64,000 nt of DNA from Roseivivax halotolerans (GCF_900115815.1 NZ_FOXV01000017.1:1-64000), one strand, 5' to 3'. Counted from the stretch's first letter, positions 37,350-57,273 are shown. Numbers and translations are program-made. Notes: generated by a model not told the origin, from the letters alone.

Positions 37350-38627
37350 GTGCGGCCCGGGGTCATCAGTCTATTGGCGAGCGCCGCTCTGGCGCTCGCC
37401 GCCGGCTCTGCAGCCAGTGCGCAGGAACAGACGCTGACCCTGCCCGAGGCGCGCAGCCTGGCCTATGACCTCGTGCGTTTCGGGCACCTGCCCGCTGCCG
37501 AAGACCTTCTGACCGAGATCCTTGCGAAAAACCCTGACGATAGCGGCTCTCTTTTCCTACGCGCCCGCATCGCCGAAGCCAAAGGCGATCCGGCTGGCGC
37601 GAAGCGGGCCGCCGCCCGCGTCTTCCGCCTGGCCGAAGATGACCGCGCGCGGTTCGCCGCTTCGGAGATCGCCGCGCGGTCGGCCTTCCGGTCGGGCAGC
37701 TACACGAACAGCCAGCTCTGGTTGCGCCGCGCCTACGAGGCCGCGCCGGACGAGATCACGCGCAATGCGGTGGCCGACGATTACCGTCAGGTCCGTGCGA
37801 TCAATCCGCTGTGGTTCTCGCTCAAGGCCTCCGTCGCGCCGTCGTCGAACGTGAATGACGGCTCGTCGGACGATTTCAACGAGATCGCGGGCGTCGATGC
37901 AGTGGGGCTTCTGTCGGGGTCGGCCAAGGCGCTCGAAGGGGTCGAGGCACGGCTGCAATTCGATCTGAGCTACCGGCTCGCGCAGGGCAAGCAGTGGCGC
38001 AATTCGGCGATATTCCGTCACTACGAGCGCCGGGTCGAGCTGAGCGCGGATGCGCAGGAACAGGCCCCGGATCTGGAGAATGACGATTTCGACCAGACGA
38101 CGATGGAGGCCGGGATCAGGCACGAAGTCGTCTCTGCATCCGGCCGAACGGGCGCGGCCCTCACGCTGACCGGCGGGCGGACATGGTACGGGCAGGACTC
38201 GCAATTCGATTTCGCGCGAGGCGACACCCGCGGCTGGATCAAGCTGACCGACGCGCTGCGTTTCAGCGCGGGCTATGGCCTCGAGCTGCGACGGCTCGAG
38301 GATCGCCCAGAGGAGACCGAACGCTACGACCGGCTGAGCCTCGGGCTGAGCTACGGCCTCTCCGTCGGGACGCTCAGCGGCACCCTGCACGGCCAGATCA
38401 GCGTGAGCGAAGCGCATTATTCGGACTATGTCGTCGGCATCATCGAAGTGCCGGGCGGTCGTCAGGACACCTCCTATTCGGCTGGGCTGACGATGAGTTT
38501 CTCGGCGCTCGACTATGCCGGATTCGTGCCGGAAGTCGCGGTGACCGCCGAGAGCCGCTCGTCGAATGTCAGCCGCTTCGACACCGAAGAAGTCAGCGTT
38601 CGCTTCGGGATTTCTTCGGCCTTTTGA
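37350..38627 (+). CDS. Slam-like outer-membrane lipoprotein translocon (type XI secretion)
   Basis: 425 residues. Signal peptide (near ASA-QE), then a helical TPR region (about 25-140: RSLAYDLVRFGHLPAAEDLL, AKGDPAGAKRAAARVFRLAE) and a C-terminal barrel starting NPLWFSLKASVAPSSNVNDG and ending FGISSAF with C-terminal Phe. This TPR plus DUF560-barrel order is that of Slam proteins, which move TbpB-like lipoproteins to the surface. GTG 37350 lies right after the lipoprotein stop. A TPR-porin of another kind is the alternative. Confidence 0.7.
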   Translation: MRPGVISLLASAALALAAGSAASAQEQTLTLPEARSLAYDLVRFGHLPAAEDLLTEILAKNPDDSGSLFLRARIAEAKGDPAGAKRAAARVFRLAEDDRARFAASEIAARSAFRSGSYTNSQLWLRRAYEAAPDEITRNAVADDYRQVRAINPLWFSLKASVAPSSNVNDGSSDDFNEIAGVDAVGLLSGSAKALEGVEARLQFDLSYRLAQGKQWRNSAIFRHYERRVELSADAQEQAPDLENDDFDQTTMEAGIRHEVVSASGRTGAALTLTGGRTWYGQDSQFDFARGDTRGWIKLTDALRFSAGYGLELRRLEDRPEETERYDRLSLGLSYGLSVGTLSGTLHGQISVSEAHYSDYVVGIIEVPGGRQDTSYSAGLTMSFSALDYAGFVPEVAVTAESRSSNVSRFDTEEVSVRFGISSAF

Positions 38628-38713
38628 CCGCTTCGGGCGCGACGGGCATCTCGACAGCGGGCGGAAAGCCCCTACCCTGTCACCGCAGACTGAACAGGAA
38701 AGGTGCGGCATCC

Positions 38714-39148
38714 ATGTCGATCGAATATCTGCACACGATGGTCCGGGTGAAGGATCTCGAGAAATCCATGGCATTTTACGAAATGCTCGGCCTGAAGGAG
38801 CGGACGCGCAAAGAGGTCGAGGCCGGCCGCTTCACGCTGGTCTTCATGTGCCCTCCGGGCCAGGACGACGGGCACAACGATGTCGAGTTGACTTACAACT
38901 GGGATGGCGACGACCAGCTTCCCGACGACAGCCGTCATTTCGGCCACCTCGCCTACCGCGTCGATGATATCTACGCGCTCTGCCAGAAGCTGATGGATAA
39001 CGGCGTGACGATCAATCGCCCGCCGCGGGACGGACACATGGCCTTCGTCCGCTCGCCCGACAACGTGTCGGTGGAGCTTTTGCAGAAGGGCGACGCGAAG
39101 GAGCCGCAGGAGCCGTGGGCCTCGATGGAGAATACCGGGCATTGGTGA
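38714..39148 (+). CDS. gloA: Lactoylglutathione lyase (glyoxalase I)
   Basis: 144 residues with VOC metal residues His in LHTMVR, Glu in VELTYN, His in FGHLAYRV and Glu in VELLQKG. It detoxifies methylglyoxal with glutathione. Start at 38714 follows AGGTGCGG. Its stop overlaps the DUF1194 start. Confidence 0.92.
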   Translation: MSIEYLHTMVRVKDLEKSMAFYEMLGLKERTRKEVEAGRFTLVFMCPPGQDDGHNDVELTYNWDGDDQLPDDSRHFGHLAYRVDDIYALCQKLMDNGVTINRPPRDGHMAFVRSPDNVSVELLQKGDAKEPQEPWASMENTGHW

Positions 39149-39864
39149 GGCGCGCCCTCTCCGCCGCGGCCCTTGCGGGGGCTGCGGTGTGGGCCGCGCC
39201 TCCGGTCGCGGCGCAGGAAGGCTGCCGGCTCGCGCTCGTGCTCGCGCTCGATGTCTCAAGCTCGGTCGATGATCGAGAGTATATCCTGCAACGGGACGGC
39301 GCGGCGGCCGCGCTGGACGACCCGGACATCCGCCGCGCGATCCTGTCGGGGCCCGGCCACGTGGCGCTGTCCATCTATGAATGGAGCGGACGTCAACAGA
39401 ACGAAATCGTCATGGACTGGACCGTGCTGCGCCAGGGTTCCGATCTCGACGCGGTCATCGAGCGGCTGAGGGGCTTTCCGCGCAGCCAGAGCCGCTTTCC
39501 GACGGCGATGGGCTATGCGCTGGGCTACGGCTCGACGCTGCTGGCGCGCGGGCCTGACTGCACTCGCCGGGTGATCGACATCTCCGGTGACGGTATCACG
39601 AATGACGGGTTCGGGCCGCAACTGGCCTATAAGCACTTCCCCTTTTCCGGCGTCACGGTGAACGGGCTCGCTGTTCTCGGGGCCGATCCGATGGTCGCCG
39701 ATTATTACGCTTCGAACGTGGCACATGGGCCAGGGGCTTTTGTCGAGCTGTCGGACGGCTACGAAGGATATCGCCGCGCCATGACCCGCAAGCTCTTCCG
39801 CGAAATCAACAACATCGTCGTCGGTGGAGACGTCGGTGGCGGGCGTGGCCCGCATCCGGGCTGA
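39145..39864 (+). CDS. DUF1194 secreted von Willebrand-type protein
   Basis: About 239 residues from GTG 39145, which overlaps the gloA stop (GTGA). Signal peptide, then a VWA-like fold with MIDAS motif DVSSSVD and ISGDG. DUF1194 proteins are periplasmic and of unknown role. Confidence 0.82.
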   Translation: MRRALSAAALAGAAVWAAPPVAAQEGCRLALVLALDVSSSVDDREYILQRDGAAAALDDPDIRRAILSGPGHVALSIYEWSGRQQNEIVMDWTVLRQGSDLDAVIERLRGFPRSQSRFPTAMGYALGYGSTLLARGPDCTRRVIDISGDGITNDGFGPQLAYKHFPFSGVTVNGLAVLGADPMVADYYASNVAHGPGAFVELSDGYEGYRRAMTRKLFREINNIVVGGDVGGGRGPHPG

Positions 39865-39874
39865 CGACGCGACC

Positions 39875-40372
39875 CTAGTAAATATACCGGATCTGATCGC
39901 TCCAGTACCGCTCCACCCGTTTGAGGGTATGGGTAAGATCGGCAAACCCGTCCTCGCCGATCACCCCCTTGTCCCGCATCCCATCGGCGTGGTTGGCAAA
40001 GAGCCTGGCGATGACATCCCGAATGCCCCGCCCCTTCTCGGTCAGGCGGACGCGAACGGAGCGCCTGTCGATTTCGCATCTTTGGTGGTGCATATACCCG
40101 GCATCGACCAGCTTCTTGAGATTGTAGCTGACATTCGAACCCTGGTAATAGCCACGCGATTTCAGCTCTCCCGCAGTGACCTCGTTGTCGCCGATATTGA
40201 ACAGCAAGAGAGCCTGCACCGCGTTGATCTCAAGGACGCCGACGCGTTCGAACTCATCCTTGATGACGTCGAGAAGCAGCCTGTGCAGCCGTTCGACCAT
40301 CGCCAGCGTTTCGAGATAGGACCCCATGAAGCCCGTACCGTCGATGCGGCCGATCTGGGACTGGATACTCAT
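39875..40372 (-). CDS. MarR-family winged-helix regulator
   Basis: 165 residues. Helices around EVTAGELKSRGYYQGSNVSY then NLKKLVDAGY form the MarR recognition helix and the wing CEIDRRSVRVRLTEKG. Start at 40372 (MSIQSQIGR). Convergent with the DUF1194 gene, with 10 bp between stops. Targets unknown. Confidence 0.88.
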   Translation of the reverse strand: MSIQSQIGRIDGTGFMGSYLETLAMVERLHRLLLDVIKDEFERVGVLEINAVQALLLFNIGDNEVTAGELKSRGYYQGSNVSYNLKKLVDAGYMHHQRCEIDRRSVRVRLTEKGRGIRDVIARLFANHADGMRDKGVIGEDGFADLTHTLKRVERYWSDQIRYIY

Positions 40373-40448
40373 GCCTGTGCTCCGCACTTTTGCGATTGGC
40401 AGGCAGAACACCTCAAAAGATCGAAAAAACCGTTAAGCCGGCCCAGCG

Positions 40449-40744
40449 TTATCGGTCGGACGCCGCGTATCCTTCGGCAATGGCTTCCCGGATCTCGCCT
40501 ACGATCGCCTCATGACGCGCGGGCGGCTCGATTTGACCGGTCACCCACTGGTAGAGATCCTGGTCGTTCTCGGACAGGAGCGCATCATAGGCGTCGAGGC
40601 CACCCTCCTCCATCGCCGCGAGCTTGGCCGCGGCGAAGCGCATTAGGATCAGGTCCATTTCCTTGATGCCGCGCCGCATCGAGCGCATGGTCAGGCGCTT
40701 GACGCGATGCTCGCGGGTCTCGTGGGGATTGCGGCTTTCCTCGA

Positions 40745-40748
<4 letters not shown>
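40449..40748 (-). CDS. sdhE: Succinate dehydrogenase assembly factor SdhE
   Basis: 99 residues, five-helix DUF339 fold with the RRGIKEMDLIL (RGxxE) motif needed for FAD attachment to SdhA. ATG overlaps the XRE-regulator stop by 4 bp. Confidence 0.88.
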
Positions 40749-42847
<2,099 letters not shown>

Positions 42848-42882
42848 CGCCTCATCCTTGTACCGATCTCTACTGCACAAAG

Positions 42883-42918
42883 AAAAACCCCCGGCCGCTC
42901 GGCCGGGGGTCTTTTTTC
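42883..42918. terminator. Bidirectional terminator between aspC operon and rpoC
   Basis: CCCCCGGCC/GGCCGGGGG stem (42888-42909) with an A run on the left and CTTTTTTC on the right, so it works on both strands for the convergent aspC operon and rpoC. Confidence 0.93.
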
Positions 42919-42936
42919 AGCGTATGCGCCAGAGGC

Positions 42937-47178
<4,242 letters not shown>

Positions 47179-47215
47179 CTCATGTCCTCAGAGTTCAGAG
47201 GGTGCGGGGAAGGGA

Positions 47216-47251
47216 CAACCCACAGATTTTTAGATAAAAATCTGTGGGTTG
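47216..47251. repeat. Perfect 16 bp inverted repeat in the rpoB-rpoC gap
   Basis: CAACCCACAGATTTTT and its complement flank the loop AGAT. A/T-rich inner half, unlike the GC-rich surroundings. Lies in the 95 bp between rpoB stop and rpoC start. Confidence 0.97.
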
Positions 47252-47273
47252 CGCGAGGTGGAGGCGTTCTGCC

Positions 47274-51416
<4,143 letters not shown>

Positions 51417-51562
51417 GGTCGCTTGTCACCTTTCAGTGTCTCTTCCGAGCGCGCGGCCGTCGGGCCCCGGGCGCGTGCTCAACCGAGAGGGCTTGCTCCG
51501 ATCTATTCTCGGCCTCTGTCCCACCAGAGGCCTTCCCGATCATGGAGCCTTGCCTGAGAAAA

Positions 51563-51627
51563 GCCCTGCTCTGTCAGGGCCTCTCTGAGACAGGCTCGGC
51601 TGGACCCGGATTTCTCCGGATCCAGCC
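51563..51627 (-). terminator. Two hairpins in the rplL-rpoB gap, second with U run (attenuator)
   Basis: On the minus strand GGCTGGATCCGGA pairs with TCCGGGTCCAGCC (51598-51627), then GCCCTG/CAGGGC (51563-51580) followed by TTTTCTC. The gap is 252 bp with no gene. The set resembles the attenuator and processing site that lower rpoBC relative to rplL in E. coli. Confidence 0.7.
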
Positions 51628-51668
51628 TTGAATATGCTCATCCAGGCCGGGCTTGCCCGACCAGTGGA

Positions 51669-52049
51669 TTACTTGAGCTCGACTTCGGCGCCAGCCTCTT
51701 CGAGCTTCTTCTTGATCTCTTCGGCTTCTTCCTTCGGGCACTGTTCTTTGACAGCCTTGCCACCGGCTTCGACCAGTTCCTTGGCTTCTTTGAGGCCAAG
51801 ACCGGTGATGCCGCGGACTTCCTTGATCACGTTGATCTTGGATGCGCCTGCCGACTTCAGGATGACGTCGAATTCGGTCTGCTCTTCAGCAGCCGCGCCG
51901 CCTGCGTCGCCTGCCGGACCGGCCATCATCACTGCGCCGCCGGAAGCGGGCTCGATGCCGTATTCGTCCTTGAGGATGGTCTTGAGTTCCTGGGCTTCGA
52001 GAAGCGTCAGGTTGACGATGTCTTCTGCGAGTTTCTTCAGATCAGCCAT
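51669..52049 (-). CDS. rplL: Ribosomal protein bL12 (L7/L12)
   Basis: 126 residues; N-terminal dimer helices, Ala/Gly hinge [11 protein letters not shown] region, and the C-terminal domain [20 protein letters not shown], the factor-binding stalk. Confidence 0.98.
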   Translation of the reverse strand: MADLKKLAEDIVNLTLLEAQELKTILKDEYGIEPASGGAVMMAGPAGDAGGAAAEEQTEFDVILKSAGASKINVIKEVRGITGLGLKEAKELVEAGGKAVKEQCPKEEAEEIKKKLEEAGAEVELK

Positions 52050-52121
52050 TGTGACTTCTTTCCGTTACTAGATGTGTCCCAACGCGCGGTTTGCAACCCC
52101 ACGATGATCTCCATGGATGCC

Positions 52122-52640
52122 TTAGGCCGCCTCGGCCTTTTCCTCGATGGTGGAAAGGATGGAGGCGATATTCGAAGCGGGCGCGCCGATCGCACCGGCG
52201 ATGTTCGAAGCGGGTGCGCCGATGCAGCTCGCGATCTGAGCGATGAGCTCGTCGCGCGAGGGCATTTTCGACACGGCTTCGACACCGGCCCGGTCCAGAG
52301 GGTCGGTACCCATTGCCCCGCCGAGGATCTGCAGCTTGCTGTTATCCTTGGCGAAGCCCTCGACCACCTTGGCGGCTGCCACGGGGTCTTCGGAATAGGT
52401 GAGGACCGTCATGCCCTCGAGATAGGTCTTGATGCTTTCGCACGGACGACCCTCGAGAGCGATCTTTGCGAGCCGGTTCTTGGCGACGCGAACGGACGCC
52501 CCGGCGTCGCGTGCGCGACCCCGAAGATCCTGCATCTCGGCAACCGTGAGACCCTCGTAGTGGGCAACCACCACGACGCCAGAGCTTTCGAAGATTTGGC
52601 CGAGTTCCTCGACCACTTTCTCTTTCTGGGCTCTATCCAC
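52122..52640 (-). CDS. rplJ: Ribosomal protein uL10
   Basis: 172 residues from GTG 52640 ([10 protein letters not shown]), placed by GGAG 7 bp upstream; the frame before it is leader. Contains the [20 protein letters not shown] rRNA-binding part and a C-terminal helix for L12 dimers. Length fits the family. Confidence 0.97.
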   Translation of the reverse strand: MDRAQKEKVVEELGQIFESSGVVVVAHYEGLTVAEMQDLRGRARDAGASVRVAKNRLAKIALEGRPCESIKTYLEGMTVLTYSEDPVAAAKVVEGFAKDNSKLQILGGAMGTDPLDRAGVEAVSKMPSRDELIAQIASCIGAPASNIAGAIGAPASNIASILSTIEEKAEAA

Positions 52641-53013
52641 AGTTCTACTCCAAGTATTGGAGGGTCTCCCCTCCGGCTCTTTTTGCTGAGCCTCCGAAGA
52701 GGCACGGCGATAAAGTCCGAACGGGGTGTCGCAATCGCGGATCCAACGCTTCACGAAGCGCAGGAAAAGTATGCTCTTCCCGTCTCAGGCAGGATTTAGC
52801 GGCACTGGGCCAACCCACCGTCTCGGACGAAACGAGGGCTCTCGCGAATCGCACGAGTGCCCTCAGGAAATGGACCTAGATTATCGGAGGGACATTGCCA
52901 AGGGGTCCGGGGAGCAAAATGCGCCGGACAGTTCATCCGAAACTCTGCCCGCTCGGCTCGGATCGGTCAAGCCTGCACGCACCCGCAGCCGGTCGGCCAT
53001 CGATCGGCCCCGC
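52641..53013 (-). promoter_or_regulatory. rplJ leader/promoter region (candidate L10 leader)
   Basis: 373 bp without a gene, upstream of rplJ. Hairpins on the minus strand: GGAGGG/CCCTCC at 52659-52674 just before the ribosome site, GCCTC/GAGGC at 52690-52703, alternative GGCTC/GAGCC at 52675-52692, and a larger GAGGGC-T-CTCG/CGAG-T-GCCCTC at 52834-52864. Alternative pairings near the start are typical of the leader where L10-L12 represses its own translation. The promoter itself I cannot place. Confidence 0.5.
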
Positions 53014-53922
53014 TCAAGCGGCAATGGCCCCCGCCACCGTGCCAAACCGGCCCGCCGGTACGCTCACCAACTTGCCCGCCCGATCCAGCATGGCCAAACG
53101 TTCGGGTCCAAAGACATGCAACTCGGCATAAAGCGTCCAGAGCACCTCTTCAGGTGTTTCTGACGCAAGCGCATTCTCTAGAAGGACATTCATGCGACTA
53201 CCATATCCGCGGGACGACATTCGCCATTCCAGCTTGGACCGCCAGTTGTCGAACCCGCGATCCACGAAGTGCAGCAGATGCGCGCCGTCCGCCGGGCCCA
53301 TCACGCGCGAGGTCACCTGCGTTCGCCCTTGAACCGCCGCCCAATGCTGGCGGATTCGGACCCGGCTTCCAAGGCCGACGCGCGTGCAACTTTTCCCTAC
53401 GAGATGCCCCGCCAGCCCGTCACGGCTGCGCGTCACAAGTGATAGGGTCGGATACACACTCTGGCGTAGCCAGCGCGGCATCGGCAGCCGGAAATGAAAC
53501 TGCTCCGGATCGTGCGGGGTCTGCACATGTTCTGCGGTACGGAATGTGACGCTAACCGTTTCTGGTTCCTGCGCGTCCAGCTCTTCGGCGAGGCTGCGGC
53601 CATCGAGATGGAAGAACTCATCGCCGTCGCATGCCGCGAACCAGCCTGCGGGTGCGGCACGGTAGGCATATGTCAGGAAATGGTTCTGGCGCATCGGAAA
53701 CGCCTTATTCGCGTCAATCCCGCAGACTGACCAGAACTCGGACGTCCCACGCTCGACAACGACATCAGGCGCGCCCAAGAACAGATCCGCCGCAGGATCG
53801 GACGGGTCGTCGAAACACAGGTGAAACCGCGTCACGCCCTGGCCGCGGTGCCAATCGACGAAACTCAAGACGCTATCCGCCGGCTCTTTCAGGATCGCGG
53901 CAAGCGTCAGTTGGACGGCCAT
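53014..53922 (-). CDS. GT2-type glycosyltransferase inserted in the ribosomal cluster
   Basis: 302 residues. GT-A features: ILKEPADSVLSFVDWHRGQG, LCFDDPSDPA and AACDGDEFFHLDG (DxD metal site). Resembles the Glyco_tranf_2_4 group found in Rhodobacterales. Acceptor unknown. It lies between rplA and rplJ, normally adjacent, and has its own flanks (terminator on one side, leader on the other). Confidence 0.85.
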   Translation of the reverse strand: MAVQLTLAAILKEPADSVLSFVDWHRGQGVTRFHLCFDDPSDPAADLFLGAPDVVVERGTSEFWSVCGIDANKAFPMRQNHFLTYAYRAAPAGWFAACDGDEFFHLDGRSLAEELDAQEPETVSVTFRTAEHVQTPHDPEQFHFRLPMPRWLRQSVYPTLSLVTRSRDGLAGHLVGKSCTRVGLGSRVRIRQHWAAVQGRTQVTSRVMGPADGAHLLHFVDRGFDNWRSKLEWRMSSRGYGSRMNVLLENALASETPEEVLWTLYAELHVFGPERLAMLDRAGKLVSVPAGRFGTVAGAIAA

Positions 53923-54006
53923 GAAAACGGTCTCTATGCATCTGCCGGTTCGGCACGACGCCCCCGGATCTGCACGCGAATTTACCTACGCATCCGGAGC
54001 CTCAAA

Positions 54007-54038
54007 GTAAAAACGGGCCGCCACTTAAGGCCGCCCGT
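54007..54038 (-). terminator. Rho-independent terminator after rplA
   Basis: ACGGGCGGCC/GGCGGCCCGT stem with loop TTAAGT and TTTTTAC after it on the minus strand. It separates rplKA from the glycosyltransferase gene. Confidence 0.9.
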
Positions 54039-54092
54039 CTCTTTGTTTTCAAGGTGATGCACCGCGGACTCAACCGCTGGCCATCAAATGTG

Positions 54093-54791
54093 TCAGTTTC
54101 CTGTCGCGTTCGAGATATCGACCGTGATGCCAGGGCCCATGGTCGAGGACAGGCAGACCTTCTTCATGTAGGTGCCTTTCGCGCCGGCGGGCTTCGCCTT
54201 TGAGACCGCGTCAACGAACGCGCGGATGTTCTCAGCAAGCTTGGCCTCGTCGAAGGAAACCTTGCCGACGCCCGCGTGAATGACGCCAGCCTTCTCGGCC
54301 TTGAACTGGACCTGACCGCCCTTCGCCGCCTCGACGGCTTCCTTGACGTCCATCGTCACCGTGCCGACCTTGGGGTTCGGCATCAGGTTCCGCGGGCCGA
54401 GGATCTTACCCAGGCGGCCGACGATCGGCATCATGTCCGGCGTCGCGATGCAGCGGTCGAAGTTGATCTCGCCGCTCTGGATCGTTTCCATCAGGTCTTC
54501 GGCACCGACGATGTCGGCTCCGGCGGCCTGCGCCTCTTCGGCTTTTGGGCCGCGGGCGAAGACGGCGACGCGGACGGTTTTGCCGGTGCCGTTCGGCAGG
54601 CCGACGACGCCGCGGACCATCTGGTCGGCGTGACGCGGATCGACGCCGAGGTTCATCGCGATCTCGACGGTCTCATCGAACTTGACGTTCGCGTTCGACT
54701 TGATGAGCGACACGGCCTCTTCGACGGTCACGTTTTCCTTGCCTGCGAAGGCCTCACGAGCGGAGCGGGTGCGTTTTCCGAGCTTTGCCAT
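54093..54791 (-). CDS. rplA: Ribosomal protein uL1
   Basis: 232 residues, with [20 protein letters not shown] and the N-terminal [10 protein letters not shown] region. Binds 23S rRNA in the mobile stalk and its own mRNA. One base pair after rplK. Confidence 0.98.
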   Translation of the reverse strand: MAKLGKRTRSAREAFAGKENVTVEEAVSLIKSNANVKFDETVEIAMNLGVDPRHADQMVRGVVGLPNGTGKTVRVAVFARGPKAEEAQAAGADIVGAEDLMETIQSGEINFDRCIATPDMMPIVGRLGKILGPRNLMPNPKVGTVTMDVKEAVEAAKGGQVQFKAEKAGVIHAGVGKVSFDEAKLAENIRAFVDAVSKAKPAGAKGTYMKKVCLSSTMGPGITVDISNATGN

Positions 54792-54792
54792 C

Positions 54793-55242
54793 TTACTTCA
54801 CCTCGATGCCCATGGACTTCGCGGAGCCCAGAACGATCTTCATTGCCGCTTCGACGTCGTTTGCCGAAAGGTCCTTCATCTTGGCCTCGGCGATTTCGCG
54901 CACCTGCTTGCGGGTGACGGTCGCGACGGTCTCACGGCCCGGCGTGGTCGCGCCCTTCGGGCGGTTCCGCTTGCCGACCGGCTTCAGGCCGGCTGCCTTC
55001 TTCAGATAGTAAGACGCGGGCGGCGTCTTGATATCCATCGTGAAGGACTTGTCCTGGTAATAGGTGATGAGCGTCGGGCACGGTGCGCCCTGCTCCATCT
55101 CCTGCGTCTTGGCGTTGAACGCCTTGCAGAATTCCATGATGTTGATGCCGCGCTGACCCAGTGCCGGACCGACCGGCGGGGAGGGGTTCGCTTGGCCTGC
55201 AGGAATCTGCAGCTTCATCGTGCCAGCAAGCTTCTTGGCCAT
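54793..55242 (-). CDS. rplK: Ribosomal protein uL11
   Basis: 149 residues from 55242 ([10 protein letters not shown]). [19 protein letters not shown] and [15 protein letters not shown] are hallmark segments. Forms the GTPase-associated stalk base. The longer upstream frame is not ribosomal. Confidence 0.98.
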   Translation of the reverse strand: MAKKLAGTMKLQIPAGQANPSPPVGPALGQRGINIMEFCKAFNAKTQEMEQGAPCPTLITYYQDKSFTMDIKTPPASYYLKKAAGLKPVGKRNRPKGATTPGRETVATVTRKQVREIAEAKMKDLSANDVEAAMKIVLGSAKSMGIEVK

Positions 55243-55454
55243 CTGGCGTCTCCTTTCTTCCAACAGCCGGGGAACGCGATCCGCCGGCATTTTTCGTTGT
55301 GTGGTCAGGTCCGGACAGCGCGCTTCCCTCGCCTCCCACATGAGATCTGATCCGAACGGGTCGGAACAGGCGCTGCGCGTACACCTCACGGGCGCGCTTG
55401 GCAACCCCCGGACACACCGACTACCGTTGGGTGTCGGAAGAAGAGGTGAGACGC

Positions 55455-56075
55455 ATGATCACCGACGCCGAGATCTACTTCGCACAGGGCTGCGGGCGCT
55501 GCGATCGTTTCGCAACGCCGGATTGCTCTGCCGTGCGTTGGCAGCCTGCCCTCGATGCGTTGCGGGATCTCCTCCGCGCGGAAGGTCTGAGAGAGACGGC
55601 GAAGTGGGGCCACCCTTGCTACATGCATTTTTCGAGGAACATCGCGATTATCGGTGCATTCCGCGCGGAGTTCCGGCTGAGCTTTTTCGATGCCGCGTTA
55701 CTGGAAGACCGTAACGGGGTTCTGGAGCGGCACGGCCCGAATACGGCGCAGCCCGATGCAGTGCGCTTCACCGATATCGGTGATGTCGCGCGGAAAGCCG
55801 ACGCTGTTCGCGCACTCATCGCCCAGGCAAAGCGGCATGCGGAGGCGGGAACCCGAGCGCCGAAGACGCAGGTGGAACTCGACTGTCCACCCGCCCTCAT
55901 CGACGCGCTGGATAGCGATCCGGATTTCGCAGAAGCTTTCGCGGCGCTCACACCGGGCCGGCGCAAAAGCTACGTCCTGCATGTGAATGGCGCCAAACAT
56001 CGAGACACCCAGGACGCAAGGATCACCCGCTTCCGTGAGAAGGTCTTTGCGGGGAAGGGATTCAACGAGCGCTAG
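55455..56075 (+). CDS. YdeI/OmdA-type protein of unknown function
   Basis: 206 residues: DUF1801-like N-terminal part ([21 protein letters not shown]) and the C-terminal YdeI motif [24 protein letters not shown] 55455 follows AGAGGTGAG; TTG 55398 and GTG 55431 are in-frame options. Sits between rplK and nusG on the opposite strand, which interrupts the usual nusG-rplK adjacency. Role unknown. Confidence 0.82.
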   Translation: MITDAEIYFAQGCGRCDRFATPDCSAVRWQPALDALRDLLRAEGLRETAKWGHPCYMHFSRNIAIIGAFRAEFRLSFFDAALLEDRNGVLERHGPNTAQPDAVRFTDIGDVARKADAVRALIAQAKRHAEAGTRAPKTQVELDCPPALIDALDSDPDFAEAFAALTPGRRKSYVLHVNGAKHRDTQDARITRFREKVFAGKGFNER

Positions 56076-56085
56076 AGCCGCGCCA

Positions 56086-56619
56086 TCAGCCTTGCTTGGT
56101 CACCTGGGTGAACTCCAGCTCGACCGGAGTTTCGCGACCGAAGATCGAGACCGAGACGCGCAGGCGCTGATTGTCTTCGTCGACACCCTCGACCATGCCG
56201 TCGAAATCCTCGAACGGCCCGTCGTTGACCTTGACCTTCTCGCCGACCTCGAAGTGGATGAGCGTGCGCGGGGCTTCTTCGCCCTCCTGCACGCGTCCGA
56301 GGATCGCCTGCACTTCGGCGTCGCGCATCGGCATGGGCCGGCCTTGCGGCCCGAGGAACCCCGTCACGCGGTTCATCGAATTGATAAGATGATAGCCTTG
56401 GTCGGACATTTCCATCCGCACGAGAACGTAACCCGGCATGAAGCGACGCTCGGTATTGACCTTCTTGCCGCGGCGCACTTCGATGACCTCTTCGGTCGGA
56501 ACCAGAACTTCTTCGATCTGGTCCTCGAGGCCCTGCTCGGCCACCGCCGTCCGGATCTGTTCGGCGACTTTCTTCTCGAAGTTCGAGAGAACGCTAACCG
56601 AATACCACCGCTTCGCCAT
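56086..56619 (-). CDS. nusG: Transcription antitermination protein NusG
   Basis: 177 residues: NGN domain (KRWYSVSVLSNFEKKVAEQI, PGYVLVRMEM) and a KOW domain (FEVGEKVKVNDGPFEDFDG). Links RNA polymerase to Rho or the ribosome. Confidence 0.98.
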   Translation of the reverse strand: MAKRWYSVSVLSNFEKKVAEQIRTAVAEQGLEDQIEEVLVPTEEVIEVRRGKKVNTERRFMPGYVLVRMEMSDQGYHLINSMNRVTGFLGPQGRPMPMRDAEVQAILGRVQEGEEAPRTLIHFEVGEKVKVNDGPFEDFDGMVEGVDEDNQRLRVSVSIFGRETPVELEFTQVTKQG

Positions 56620-56666
56620 CTGGCCCTGTCCTCATCTTGGGTCCGGGAAATGCCCCGGGGTCTGCA

Positions 56667-56702
56667 AAGAAAAGCGGCGTGCAACGCGACTCATTGCACG
56701 CC
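56667..56702 (-). terminator. Hairpin with U-rich tail between secE and nusG
   Basis: GGCGTGCAA/TTGCACGCC arms (9 bp, 56676-56702) with a 9-nt loop, followed by GCTTTTCTTTG on the minus strand. Since secE and nusG are normally co-transcribed, it may be an attenuator or partial terminator. Confidence 0.65.
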
Positions 56703-56765
56703 CGATCCCGAAAGTGCGCGTCGTCTACAGTTCCGCCGGAGCGAATTCAAGTCGTCAGTCGCGGG

Positions 56766-56966
56766 TCAGCCCGCGAAGACGGAAAGGATACCCTGGAGCC
56801 CCGACCGGATGCCGAGATCGACCAGCGCAAAGAAGATCGCGGTCAGAGTCGCCATGATGAAGACCATGATCGTGGTCAACACCACCTCGCGGCGCGTCGG
56901 CCAGACGACCTTCGCCACTTCGGCGCGGACCTGCTGAACGAACTGCATCGGATTGGTCTTGGCCAT
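56766..56966 (-). CDS. secE: Preprotein translocase subunit SecE
   Basis: 66 residues: amphipathic start, conserved EVAKVVWPTRREVV and one membrane helix. Clamps SecY. Start at 56966 (MAKTNPM). Confidence 0.96.
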   Translation of the reverse strand: MAKTNPMQFVQQVRAEVAKVVWPTRREVVLTTIMVFIMATLTAIFFALVDLGIRSGLQGILSVFAG

Positions 56967-57273
56967 GACGGACCCTTTTCTCGCGTGATCGTCGGGCAGA
57001 TACGGCGAAGCGCGCCGGACTTCAAGAGAAGACCGGAAGTCGGCGTGCCGCACCGCTGCCTGTACCGCCGCGTTTAATAAAGCACCCGCGCGATGTGTCG
57101 CGCACGATGCATTTCAACGCTCCATCACCGCTATGTGAGATTCTCTGGCGTTTTCGCGAGGTTGGGGAACGGGGTCGCGCCTCGTGCTGTTCTTCACCCA
57201 TACCGATCGCGGCACGTGTCGCATCGGCCGGATGAAAACCGGATGAACAAACGAGACGAGAAAGGATACGATT
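56967..57273. other. 307 bp divergent gap between secE and the secreted-protein gene
   Basis: No gene seen. It must hold the secE-nusG promoter and that of the plus-strand gene, but I cannot place clear -35/-10 boxes. Confidence 0.4.
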
